Shown: piece by piece, positions 1 to 7,429 of the stretch
Layout of the letters: each line of letters begins with the position of its first letter
Numbering within the stretch: position 1 is the stretch's first letter
Source: an uncultured Pseudomonadota bacterium
Lineage (GTDB): Bacteria > Pseudomonadota > Gammaproteobacteria > Burkholderiales > Thiobacillaceae
Reading direction: 5' to 3'
DNA: 25,730 bases
NCBI GenBank assembly: GCA_903883985.1
Contig: CAISDD010000259.1
Coordinates: 1-25,730 of the forward strand
Made by a program: the position numbers and the translations under genes
The notes under the pieces: generated by a model
What the model was told of the DNA's origin: nothing
Databases searched by the model: none
What the model saw: the letters and a program-made list of their open reading frames with translations, nothing else

Positions 1-1
1 C

Positions 2-3000
2 GCCGCCGCCAACGCCAACACTGATAGCAAAGCCGGTGGAATAGGCACCGCCAATGGCCAAGCCGCCGGTGCCGCCATTGCCGCCCAGGCTTTGCCCGAC
101 GATAGCGGTCGACATCGGACCGGAAACGTTCACGCGGCCCGCATTGAAGACCGAGACCTCGGAGGCTGTGCCGCCATTGCCGCCACCACCGCCGACCGCG
201 AAGCTTGAGGTGCCGAGAAAGGCGGCAGCGCCCGCTGTGGCAAAGCCACCGGTGCCGCCGCCGCCGCCGATCGACTGCGCCAAAATGCCGGGTGCATTGC
301 CGGTGGTGAGCGCAGCCACATTGATGGCGCCGTAATTTTGAACTTCGACCGAGCCGCCGCTGGCACCGGCACCGCCGCTGGCACCAATACCAACGGCGAT
401 GGCGCCGGCTCCGCCAATACTGCCGGCGATGGCGCCGCCACCGTTGCCACCGCCGCCACCGATCGACTGCGCCAGCATGGCCGCAGCGCCGCCACCGCTG
501 GTTGTCAAGGCGCCGTAGTTCACGGCCCTGACCTGACCGGCGTTGTTGCCCGAGCCACCGCCGCCGCCAATGCTGATGGCGCCGGCCGTGCCGAGCCCAC
601 TGAGCGCCAGCGACCCGGTCAGGGCAAAGCCACCCTGGCCGCCGCCGCCGCCGATCGATTGCACGAGCATCGCGCTGGAGTTGTACCCGGTGGTGGTGAT
701 GGCACCGGCGCCAAAGAGCGGATTGACGGTGTTGTTTTCGTTGATGCCGTAGGCGGCCGCTGCGGCGCCTCCCGTGCCACCCGAGCCGCCCAGGGCAAGC
801 CCAATGGTTTTTGTCGCGCCAGCGGCAATCGTTATCGCCGTGCCACCCGCGCCGCCGCCGCCGCCAATCGACTGCACAATGATGCCGGGAGAGTTCATGC
901 CCGCCGTGTTGATCTTGCTGCCGGGACTGTAAGCCACGGCGGTCGAACCCACGTTGCCGCTGCCACCCTTGCCACCGACCGCCAAGCCGACTGCCTGGTC
1001 CGCCAGGGATACGGACGCGTCAATGGCAGAGCCGCCACTGCCGCCACCGCCACCGATCGATTGTGCGAGCATCCCTGGCGCATTCAGTCCCAGGGTCGAA
1101 ATCCCCAAGCCATTGGTGCTGGCAAATACCGGCTGGCCTGAGCCAGCAACGCCGCCCGAGCCGCCGAATGAATATGCAAAAGCGCCGGAGACGCTGGCCG
1201 TAAGCGCGATGGCGTAACCCCCTGCGCCGCCGCCGCCACCGATGGATTGCGCAACGATCCCTGGCGATGCAGTGCCTGCGGTCGAAATCGTCTGCGACAA
1301 CGTTGGCGCTGTCGCCATCATGCTGTATAGCTGGTTTTGGCAAATCGACTGGGTGGTTGACGCCGAGGCGTAGCGGTTGCAATTCACGGTGACGACGCCA
1401 CCGGAGCCGCCAGGACCGCCAGATCCGCCATGGGAGACGGAGGTGGCGCTGCCAAAGACTGAGCTGGCCATGGCGATCGCGCCGCCGCCGGCACCACCAC
1501 CACCGCCGATCGACTGCGCCAGAATGCCCGGCGAACTGATCTCGACGGTGGTGATGGAACCCGAATCGAGAACACTGACCGCCCCACCGTTGCCACCGGC
1601 TGGCCCGCTGCCGCCGGTGGAGTGGGCCGAGCCGCCGAACAGCGTCTTCGATTTGGACTTGGCAAAGCCGGCAATACCGCCGCCGCCGCCAATGGACTGG
1701 GCCAGGATGCCGACCGCGCCGCCTGCTGTGTCATTCTGCGGCGTTGTGCTCAAACCGGCGGTACAACCCCCTCCGGTGCAGATGGCGCCGCTGTTGCTCA
1801 CTTGCACCGCACCGGCCGACCCGCCACCACCACCGCTACCGCCGATGGCAGTGGAGGAACCGCCGCTGGCAAAAGCCATGCCGCCTGAGCCACCGCCGCC
1901 GCCGATGGACTGGGTGGAAATGCCGATAGAGGACGAACCGTACACAGCAATCGCCTGCGTATTGCTGACCGTGACCGAACTGCCGATACCAGCGGTGCCG
2001 CCGCTGGCCCCCAATGCGTGCAGTCCCGCGTCGGCACCGGCATTGCCGCCACCGCCACCCACCGACTGCGCCACGAGACCAAACGAGCCGACGGCGTTGC
2101 AGTTGCTGGTCAGGGTATCGGAACAATCCGCAAGATTAGGCTTGCCGACGGTGATCTTGCCTGAGTTGTTGATGGCCACCCAGTTGGCGCTTCCGCCATA
2201 GCCACCGCCCCCGCCGTAGCTCTTGGTGTTGAGGCCGGCGTCGCCACCGAAGCCGCCAATGCTCTGCGCACCGATCGCCAGCCCACCGCCGGTTGTGATG
2301 GCGGCGTAATTGTTGATAGCCACCGCAGAGCCCGCCCCACCCGGAAGACCGCTGCCGCCGGGCGCTTTGCCGTTATTTGAAGTGCCGCCCTCTCCACCCT
2401 GACCGCCCGCGCTCTGCCCCACGATGCCCACGATAGCAAACGGGGTGGCCCCACCCTGCACGTTGATCGGTACGTAGTTGTTGATGGACACCCACCCAGC
2501 GTCGCCCGCGGCACCGCCATCGCCTGCGGATTTGCTGGCGTCATTTCTTGTCTGCATTCCACCCACTCCACCCGAGCCCCCGTGGCTGAACGCCACGATG
2601 GCGCTGCTGGTGAGCGCGTACCCGCCAGCGGGCGCGCCTGTCCCCGGATTCACCGTGATCTCCACGTTCCCAGCCGTGCCGCCCTTGCCACCAGTCAAGA
2701 TACCCCCGCTACATTTACCCCCGTCATCGGTGTCGCTGCCTTTGCCACCGGTGCCACCGGTGCTGGCGGCGACGATGATGCTGCCGGCGAAAGGCGTTGT
2801 GCTTGAACTCGGCGCATAGGTCACGACGCCACTGACAGACGGCGCCGCCGCCGCGTCGAACGCTGGGTACGGGTGCGGCGGATTTGACGTCCATTGCGGG
2901 CCCTGGCACCCCCCGCCATTAATGATGGTTTTTCCACCAGCCGCCCCGTCGGCGCCAACTTTGAAATAGGTGCCGGGGTGCGCGTCATTCACGAAGTAGG

Positions 3001-3106
3001 CGGGCCCCGTTGTCGTATCGGCGCCAGCGCCGCCGGCAAAACAACACAGCACCATGGCACTCAGGCCGATGAGCAGCGGCTTCGCAGCCATGAAGGTGTG
3101 GCTCAT
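2..3106 (-). CDS. Giant glycine-rich QSIGGGGG-repeat exported protein, partial (C-terminus beyond left edge)
   Basis: One frame stays open from the ATG at 3106 to the left edge, giving 1035 visible residues. A hydrophobic stretch near residues 8-27 looks like a signal peptide. The rest is glycine/alanine/serine-rich and built from about 13 repeats of roughly 60-90 residues, each centred on a QSIGGGGG-type motif. The first two visible (QSAGGQGG, QSIGGFGG) and the last (QSLGGNGG) are diverged. Beta-strand-like stretches such as VxVxNxGxI lie between motifs, as in beta-helical passenger domains. Similar repeats occur in very large proteobacterial autotransporters, so a C-terminal beta-barrel may lie outside the window; that cannot be seen here. 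Several repeats carry short cysteine-pair loops (for example AICTGGGCTAG). The start overlaps the stop of the IalB-like gene by ATGA, suggesting coupled translation. A surface adhesin or matrix protein is likely. The exact function is unknown. Confidence 0.8.
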   Translation of the reverse strand, partial: MSHTFMAAKPLLIGLSAMVLCCFAGGAGADTTTGPAYFVNDAHPGTYFKVGADGAAGGKTIINGGGCQGPQWTSNPPHPYPAFDAAAAPSVSGVVTYAPSSSTTPFAGSIIVAASTGGTGGKGSDTDDGGKCSGGILTGGKGGTAGNVEITVNPGTGAPAGGYALTSSAIVAFSHGGSGGVGGMQTRNDASKSAGDGGAAGDAGWVSINNYVPINVQGGATPFAIVGIVGQSAGGQGGEGGTSNNGKAPGGSGLPGGAGSAVAINNYAAITTGGGLAIGAQSIGGFGGDAGLNTKSYGGGGGYGGSANWVAINNSGKITVGKPNLADCSDTLTSNCNAVGSFGLVAQSVGGGGGNAGADAGLHALGASGGTAGIGSSVTVSNTQAIAVYGSSSIGISTQSIGGGGGSGGMAFASGGSSTAIGGSGGGGGSAGAVQVSNSGAICTGGGCTAGLSTTPQNDTAGGAVGILAQSIGGGGGIAGFAKSKSKTLFGGSAHSTGGSGPAGGNGGAVSVLDSGSITTVEISSPGILAQSIGGGGGAGGGAIAMASSVFGSATSVSHGGSGGPGGSGGVVTVNCNRYASASTTQSICQNQLYSMMATAPTLSQTISTAGTASPGIVAQSIGGGGGAGGYAIALTASVSGAFAYSFGGSGGVAGSGQPVFASTNGLGISTLGLNAPGMLAQSIGGGGGSGGSAIDASVSLADQAVGLAVGGKGGSGNVGSTAVAYSPGSKINTAGMNSPGIIVQSIGGGGGAGGTAITIAAGATKTIGLALGGSGGTGGAAAAAYGINENNTVNPLFGAGAITTTGYNSSAMLVQSIGGGGGQGGFALTGSLALSGLGTAGAISIGGGGGSGNNAGQVRAVNYGALTTSGGGAAAMLAQSIGGGGGNGGGAIAGSIGGAGAIAVGIGASGGAGASGGSVEVQNYGAINVAALTTGNAPGILAQSIGGGGGTGGFATAGAAAFLGTSSFAVGGGGGNGGTASEVSVFNAGRVNVSGPMSTAIVGQSLGGNGGTGGLAIGGAYSTGFAISVGVGGG

Positions 3107-3756
3107 TTTGCACTCTCAAAGGCTGGGGAAAAGTCCGCCAGCAAATGCTGGAAAGTCAGCACCTCGCGATTTGCCGCAGTCGCCTTGAAGGTCATCCCCT
3201 TGCCCGTCTTCATGGACTGCAACAGTGCTGGCGAGAGCGCGAGCGTGGCGAAGCAGCCGCTGCCATCACAGGACTGCAACTGCGGTGGCGCGACCGGGCC
3301 AGCGTCGATGCTCATTGAAACGCCCTCTTGCAGAGCCAGGCCGTTGGGTAGTTGCAGATACAGGACCGGCTGGCGCGTATTGCCTGGAATGACAATGACC
3401 ACGGCCGAGAGCAGGCGTTGGCTTTCTCTTGCGAACAGCCGCTGCTCCAGTTTGCAGTCGGGCGCAACAGCGCGCGCGGGCGAAGCGCAGCTGACGGTCC
3501 AGGCCGGCATCGCATTGTTCAGCTTTTCTGGCGCCGATGGCGCGGCTGCGACCACGGGTACCGAAGCGAGTTGAGCGGTTCCTGCCGGCGCGGCTGCCCC
3601 AGCCTGGGCCAGCCGTTGCAAGCCCTTGGTGACTGCCAAGGCACCGCCAACAGGAGGCGTCATCGTGATGGCAGTTGCAAACGCCGCAGGCACTTGCAAG
3701 GCCAAGACAAGCCACAGAGCCGCACCGAAACGGCTTGATTGAAGCGTATTAAGCAT
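3103..3756 (-). CDS. IalB-like (invasion-associated locus B family) secreted protein
   Basis: This 217-aa protein starts with a Sec signal peptide (residues 1-27, ending near AAFA). A low-complexity Ala/Pro/Val linker follows, then a C-terminal domain (about 83-215) resembling the invasion-associated locus B family. The supporting features are the paired cysteines around WTVSC...PDCKLEQ and QSCDGSGCFA, and the hydrophobic VLYLQLPNGLALQEG strand block. In Bartonella, IalB is linked to erythrocyte invasion, but most family members in other bacteria have no known role. The acceptable SD is GGAA, about 12 nt upstream. The stop codon overlaps the start of the giant repeat gene by 4 nt, so the two are almost certainly one transcript and possibly functional partners, for instance as a periplasmic helper for the big exported protein. 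That partnership is inference. Confidence 0.72.
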   Translation of the reverse strand: MLNTLQSSRFGAALWLVLALQVPAAFATAITMTPPVGGALAVTKGLQRLAQAGAAAPAGTAQLASVPVVAAAPSAPEKLNNAMPAWTVSCASPARAVAPDCKLEQRLFARESQRLLSAVVIVIPGNTRQPVLYLQLPNGLALQEGVSMSIDAGPVAPPQLQSCDGSGCFATLALSPALLQSMKTGKGMTFKATAANREVLTFQHLLADFSPAFESAK

Positions 3757-3957
3757 GTTGATTTTAGTTCCGTTGTATGTAGCTTAGTGGGGCTTTCAGG
3801 GGCAGGCCGTACTGCAACGCAAGGCCACATTCGATGGGCTAAGCGTAGACGCAACTGCGCGCGCGAATCTAAGCAAACCTAAGCGCGAGGATGGAAAAGA
3901 CCGACTTAGCGCGGCGCCACCGCTCCGTACAACTGGTAACCCTCGTTGCGCAGCCCG

Positions 3958-3992
3958 CGTAGCTTGGGCTGAGCAAGGCGAAGCCCAACACC
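3958..3992. repeat. REP-like palindrome (TTGGGCT...AGCCCAA type)
   Basis: A 7-bp stem, TTGGGCT (3964-3970) paired with AGCCCAA (3982-3988), encloses an 11-nt loop. The overall form, with TAGCTTGGGCTGAGC and GCGAAGCCCAACA halves, matches a class of intergenic palindromes widespread in proteobacterial genomes. It is probably a dispersed non-coding repeat. Confidence 0.55.
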
Positions 3993-4069
3993 TTGCAAGC
4001 TTCGACCTGGCGCTAATGAGTAGCGTCGGCGTCTCGCCGGTTTTACCCCAGTCAGCGCAGCTTGCGTAA

Positions 4070-4088
4070 GCCGACGTTTTATGTCGGC
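4070..4088. repeat. Short perfect hairpin
   Basis: GCCGAC (4070-4075) pairs with GTCGGC (4083-4088) around a 7-nt AT-rich loop. It has no following T-run on either strand, so I do not call it a terminator. It lies between the two REP-like elements and may be part of the same composite repeat. Confidence 0.35.
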
Positions 4089-4110
4089 GCAACCCAGCAC
4101 GGCCGTGGAT

Positions 4111-4142
4111 GTTGGGCTTCCAGTCGTCAGCCCAACCTACGC
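4111..4142. repeat. REP-like palindrome, inverted partner of the 3958-3992 element
   Basis: GTTGGGCT (4111-4118) pairs with AGCCCAAC (4129-4136), an 8-bp perfect stem with a 10-nt loop, and is followed by CTACGC. The outer CCCAACCTACG is the inverse of the CGTAGCTTGGG at the start of the 3958 element. The two therefore look like opposite ends of a roughly 185-bp composite. Confidence 0.5.
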
Positions 4143-4145
4143 TTG

Positions 4146-4269
4146 CTTCATTAAGCTGCCGGCGCTGGCCCTCATCCCCAGCCCTTCCCCCGGAGGGGGA
4201 AGGGGGTGGAACCCTCTTCGGGAGAGGGCAGGGTGAGGGAGCCCGGTGGTAAGCCAAATTGGTTTCGAC
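4146..4269. repeat. Dispersed palindromic repeat, copy A
   Basis: This stretch of about 124 bp aligns with 19794-19919 in the same orientation, with only scattered differences and one small gap. It runs from CTTCATTAAGCTGCC to CCAAATTGGTTTCG. Inside are a strong hairpin (CCCTTCCCCC / GGGGGAAGGG) and a second one around CTTCGGGAGAGGG. When translated, such elements give the proline/arginine-rich strings often misannotated as small hypothetical proteins. Confidence 0.8.
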
Positions 4270-4323
4270 GGCTTACTTACCCGGGCGGTGCCGTGTAGCC
4301 CGTGCCGCACAAGTGACCCAATG

Positions 4324-4345
4324 TAACTATCATCTTGGTTATAAT
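4324..4345 (+). promoter_or_regulatory. Putative promoter -10 box with overlapping inverted repeat for the efflux operon
   Basis: A perfect TATAAT lies at 4340-4345, 29 nt before the GTG of the marR-type gene. No good -35 box sits at 17 nt. GTGACC at 4313-4318 is the nearest candidate, with spacing that is too long. The short inverted repeat TAAC-N10-GTTA (4324-4341) touches the -10 box, a position suited to autorepression by the MarR-family product. The operator role is inference. Confidence 0.45.
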
Positions 4346-4374
4346 AACGCATCGTCCTATTTTCCGGCCTCTGC

Positions 4375-4872
4375 GTGACTCATGACTTTTCTCGCTTCGA
4401 ACTCGGCATCGACCGGGTTTCGCAGCGCCTGCCGGGGATGCCCAGGGACCGGGTGGTGCTCAACCGCTTGTTCTTTTTCGTCTTCAAGGAACTGGACGGA
4501 CGCTACAACGAGCGACTCGCCGATTACGGGCTCAACAGCACCACCTTTCTCGCGCTGGCCATGCTTTACGGCAACGAGGGCAACCGACTCAACCCGCGCG
4601 ACCTGAGTGATGCGCTGGTTTCCTCGCGCACCCACGTCACCCGCTTAGCCGACGAAATGGTCAGCGCCGGATGGGTGGATCGCCAGACCAGTACGGAAGA
4701 CCGCAGGCGCGTGGAACTCACGCTCACCACCGCCGGCCTCGCTCTGGTGGAGAGGGTGCTCCCGGTCATCTGGACGCTGGTGGATGAACAATGGTCGGAT
4801 TTCAGCGCATCCGAAGTCGTCGAATTCGACCGACTGCTGCGCAAATTGCTCTCCTGCCTGGGCAGGAAGTAG
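4375..4872 (+). CDS. MarR-family transcriptional regulator (EmrR/MprA-like)
   Basis: The 165-aa product has the MarR winged-helix layout. An N-terminal dimer helix is followed by the recognition region at about 75-95 (LSDALVSSRTHVTRLADEM) and the wing at about 104-118 (TSTEDRRRVELTLT), where the DRR motif is the family hallmark. It ends with a dimerisation helix. The GTG at 4375 is the only start that keeps the whole N-terminal helix. The next in-frame ATG (4438) would remove 21 residues. It is the first gene of an efflux operon, 2 nt before the outer-membrane component. MarR proteins in this position usually repress their own efflux genes and are released by small phenolic or uncoupler-type ligands, so that is the likely role here. 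Confidence 0.88.
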   Translation: MTHDFSRFELGIDRVSQRLPGMPRDRVVLNRLFFFVFKELDGRYNERLADYGLNSTTFLALAMLYGNEGNRLNPRDLSDALVSSRTHVTRLADEMVSAGWVDRQTSTEDRRRVELTLTTAGLALVERVLPVIWTLVDEQWSDFSASEVVEFDRLLRKLLSCLGRK

Positions 4873-4874
4873 GC

Positions 4875-6299
4875 GTGACCCGTCTCCTGATCGCTTTTGT
4901 CCTGGCCCTGTCCGCTTGTGCCCTCTCCGCCTGTGCCCGTTTGCCGACCGACCTGCCGCCGCGGCCGACGCTGCGCAACCCGGACACCGCGACCACCCTG
5001 GCCCTTCTGGCAGTAGAGTCGGGAAAAACGGGCGCGGCATCCGCGCCCGAGTATGGCTGGACATCCTTCGGCCTGTCCGAGCTGAACCGACTGATCTCCC
5101 GCGCCTTGAAGGATAGGCCCGATCTGGCCGCGGCCCAGGCCAGAATAACCCTGGCCGATCAGGCGGAACACCTGGCCCGCCTGCAAACCCAGGCAAGCTA
5201 CTCCAGCGACGCCACCCTGGCGCGCGAACACCTTAGCCAGAATGGATTGTTCCCACCGCCCATAGGTGGCAGCACCCTCACCCAGACGGATTTAAGCCTG
5301 AGCGTCGGCTACAAGCTCGATGGGTGGGACAAGAATAGATCCCTGGTGCGGGCTGCGGCAGACGATGCACGCGCGGCGCGCGCCGAGACTGCTGCGGTGC
5401 GCCTGACGCTGGCTGCGGCCGTGGCCGATGCCTATTTCTCCTGGGGCCATGTCCGGGCGAGCCTGGCCACCAACCGCGAACTGCAAGCGCGTCATCGCGA
5501 CGAAAACAGACTGCTCAAGGCGCGCTTCGATTTGGGCCTGGATGCCGCGCCGCCTCGAATCGAATCAGAAATAATCCTGGCGTTGGATGAGGACAAAATC
5601 CGAGCGCTGGAATATCTTGACCGCTCCGGACGTTATCGCCTCAGTGCCCTGATCGGCAGCGACCCGGATCACGCCGACGACTTGCCCGCACCGCGCCTGG
5701 ACGGACACCTGGCCGATCTCCCTGTCACGCTGCCTCTGGACTGGCTCGGGCAGCGCCCGGACGTGGCGGCCCTGCGCGACCGCGTGGAAGCTGCTTCTGA
5801 CCTGGCCCAGGCCGCTCGCGCCGATTTCTACCCCAACATCGATCTGCGTATGGCGGTGGGCCTGGAAACCCTGGACCTCTCCAGGCTGCTCCAGGCCGGC
5901 AGCCTATCCAGCTCGATCGGCCCCGCCGTACACCTGCCCCTGTTCAATGTTTCCACCCTCACGGTCAGGCTGAAGCAGCGCGAAGCGGAATATGCCGCAG
6001 CCGTTGCCGCATACAACCGGGCCGTCCTGGACGCCGCCCGCGAAGTCGCCGATGCCTACGCGCTCCTGGGCAACCTGGCACAGCGCGCCCAGGCCCAGGC
6101 GCGCGCCACCGAGGAGGCTCGCTACGTCCTGGCCCTGTCGCGGCGGCGCCACGAACTCGGCCTCGCCTCGCCATTGGACGCGCTGGTGGCCGAAGCGGCC
6201 CTGCTGCAAAGGCAGGACAACGAAGCCGATATCCACGCCACCCGACTGCGCGCCAGCGTAAGCCTGTTCAAGGCCCTGGGCGCACCCATCAAGGAATGA
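4875..6299 (+). CDS. NodT/TolC-family outer-membrane efflux lipoprotein
   Basis: The product is 474 aa from the GTG at 4875. That start is chosen because AGGAAG at 4865-4869 is well spaced and because it puts a lipoprotein signal at the N-terminus. The signal has a hydrophobic core followed by LSAC twice in tandem, so either Cys could be lipidated. A frame extension to 4791 would overlap the marR-type gene and bury the signal. Two outer-membrane efflux repeats follow (helical coiled-coil blocks rich in Ala/Arg/Asp plus beta segments), with the typical LPLDWLGQRPDVAA and DFYPNIDLRMAVG motifs. It forms the outer-membrane channel for the EmrA/EmrB-like genes downstream. Its stop overlaps the region of the next start, a sign of coupled translation. 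Confidence 0.88.
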   Translation: MTRLLIAFVLALSACALSACARLPTDLPPRPTLRNPDTATTLALLAVESGKTGAASAPEYGWTSFGLSELNRLISRALKDRPDLAAAQARITLADQAEHLARLQTQASYSSDATLAREHLSQNGLFPPPIGGSTLTQTDLSLSVGYKLDGWDKNRSLVRAAADDARAARAETAAVRLTLAAAVADAYFSWGHVRASLATNRELQARHRDENRLLKARFDLGLDAAPPRIESEIILALDEDKIRALEYLDRSGRYRLSALIGSDPDHADDLPAPRLDGHLADLPVTLPLDWLGQRPDVAALRDRVEAASDLAQAARADFYPNIDLRMAVGLETLDLSRLLQAGSLSSSIGPAVHLPLFNVSTLTVRLKQREAEYAAAVAAYNRAVLDAAREVADAYALLGNLAQRAQAQARATEEARYVLALSRRRHELGLASPLDALVAEAALLQRQDNEADIHATRLRASVSLFKALGAPIKE

Positions 6300-6301
6300 C
6301 C

Positions 6302-7429
6302 ATGCCCGACGCCAACCCCCGCAAGCGGCGACTGCTGCTCCTGGCTCTCGTTTTCTCCGCCGCAGGCCTGGCCTATGGCGTGCATTGGTTCTGGCACGGG
6401 CGCCATCACGAAAGCACCGACGACGCCTACGTCGCCGGCAACGTTGTAGGCGTGACGCCGCGCATCGGCGGAACGGTCGTGGCAGTTATGGCGGACAACA
6501 CCGATTTCGTTCGGTCCGGGCAGATACTGGCCAGGCTGGACGATGCCGACGCCCGCCTTGCCCTGGCACGCGCTAGCGCTGATCTGGGCGAGGCCGTGCG
6601 CCAGGTCAACCAGACTTTCGCGGGAAGGGCGCAACAGGACGCCAATCTTGCCGTGAAGCAGCGCGATTTGGACCGCGCCGAGGCCGACCTGGCGCGGCGC
6701 GATCTGGCCTTCGCCGCCCAGGCGGTTTCCCGAGAAGAGGCCGAACACGCCCGCGCCACGCGCGACCAGACGCGAGCGGAACTGAACCTGGCCCGCGCCC
6801 AGTACGCCGCCGCGGAAGCCATGGTGGGCGGCACCAGCCTCGCCGCCCATCCGGCGGTGAAACAGGCCGAGGTGCGCCTGCGCGAGACGTATTTGGCTCT
6901 GGGACGCTGCATCATCCGCGCCCAGGAAGACGGCCAGATCGCCAGGCGCTCGGTGCAAATCGGCCAGCAGGTGAGCGCCGGCACGCCGCTCATGGCCATC
7001 ATTCCGCAGGCCCAGATATGGGTGGACGCCAATTTCAAGGAGGACCAATTACAGAGCATGGGCATCGGCCAGCCCGTCCAACTGGTGTCCGACCTCTACG
7101 GTGACGCAGTCATGTTTCACGGCAAGGTCGCGGGATTTTCCCCCGGGACAGGGAGCGTGTTCTCGCTGCTGCCACCGCAAAACGCCAGCGGCAACTGGAT
7201 CAAGATCGTACAGCGCCTGCCGGTGCGTATCGCTCTCGACCCGGCCGAACTCGGCAAGCATCCCCTGCGCCTGGGCCTATCGATGAAGGCCACGGTGGAG
7301 ACTGCAACACCCGGCGCGGCCCAAGCCGGCACGACCCACATGGAGACACACGTCTACGACGAAGACGAGAAAGCAGTCGCGGCGCTGATTCGGGGCATCT
7401 TGCGCACGAACCAGGCACATGGCGGATGA
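6302..7429 (+). CDS. emrA: EmrA-like membrane fusion protein (HlyD family)
   Basis: The 375-aa periplasmic adaptor links the inner-membrane pump to the outer-membrane channel. A basic N-terminus (PRKRR) and one TM helix (about 11-31) precede the EmrA signature ESTDDAYVAGN. Next come a lipoyl half (GGTVVAVMADNTDFVRSG), a long alpha-hairpin coiled coil (about 90-195), the second lipoyl half (RAQEDGQIARRSVQIGQQV) and a beta-barrel region with WVDANFKEDQL. I prefer the ATG at 6302 because AAGGA (6291-6295) is 6 nt upstream. The ATG at 6296 has no SD spacing and would add two residues. It overlaps emrB by 4 nt (ATGA). Confidence 0.9.
   Translation: MPDANPRKRRLLLLALVFSAAGLAYGVHWFWHGRHHESTDDAYVAGNVVGVTPRIGGTVVAVMADNTDFVRSGQILARLDDADARLALARASADLGEAVRQVNQTFAGRAQQDANLAVKQRDLDRAEADLARRDLAFAAQAVSREEAEHARATRDQTRAELNLARAQYAAAEAMVGGTSLAAHPAVKQAEVRLRETYLALGRCIIRAQEDGQIARRSVQIGQQVSAGTPLMAIIPQAQIWVDANFKEDQLQSMGIGQPVQLVSDLYGDAVMFHGKVAGFSPGTGSVFSLLPPQNASGNWIKIVQRLPVRIALDPAELGKHPLRLGLSMKATVETATPGAAQAGTTHMETHVYDEDEKAVAALIRGILRTNQAHGG

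Larger units (their letters stand above)
3757..4374. other. Non-coding divergent intergenic region rich in palindromic repeats
   Basis: This 618-bp stretch separates the divergent IalB-like and marR-type genes. I see no credible gene in it. It holds two REP-like hairpin elements (3958-3992 and 4111-4142), a third small hairpin (4070-4088), one copy of a dispersed repeat shared with 19794-19919, and the likely promoter of the efflux operon near its right end. The apparent open frames encode proline/arginine-rich strings typical of translated dispersed repeats. Confidence 0.7.

Noticed and set aside
54..2819. Many proline- and alanine-rich open frames on the plus strand and other minus frames
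   Set aside because: They are shadows of the glycine-codon-rich repeat gene on the minus strand. GGN codons read as CCN or GCN in other frames.
1..3100. Regularly spaced repeats that could look like a CRISPR array
   Set aside because: The repeats are in frame, vary at third codon positions, and encode QSIGGGGG. Spacing is variable and coding continues through all of it.
3796..4352. Small minus-strand open frames with PLPKRVPPPSPSGG-type sequence
   Set aside because: They are translations of the dispersed palindromic repeat. The same string appears at the second copy (19298-19909).
4791..4874. Longer N-terminus for the NodT-like protein
   Set aside because: It would overlap the marR-type gene and bury the lipoprotein signal. 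The GTG at 4875 has a good SD.
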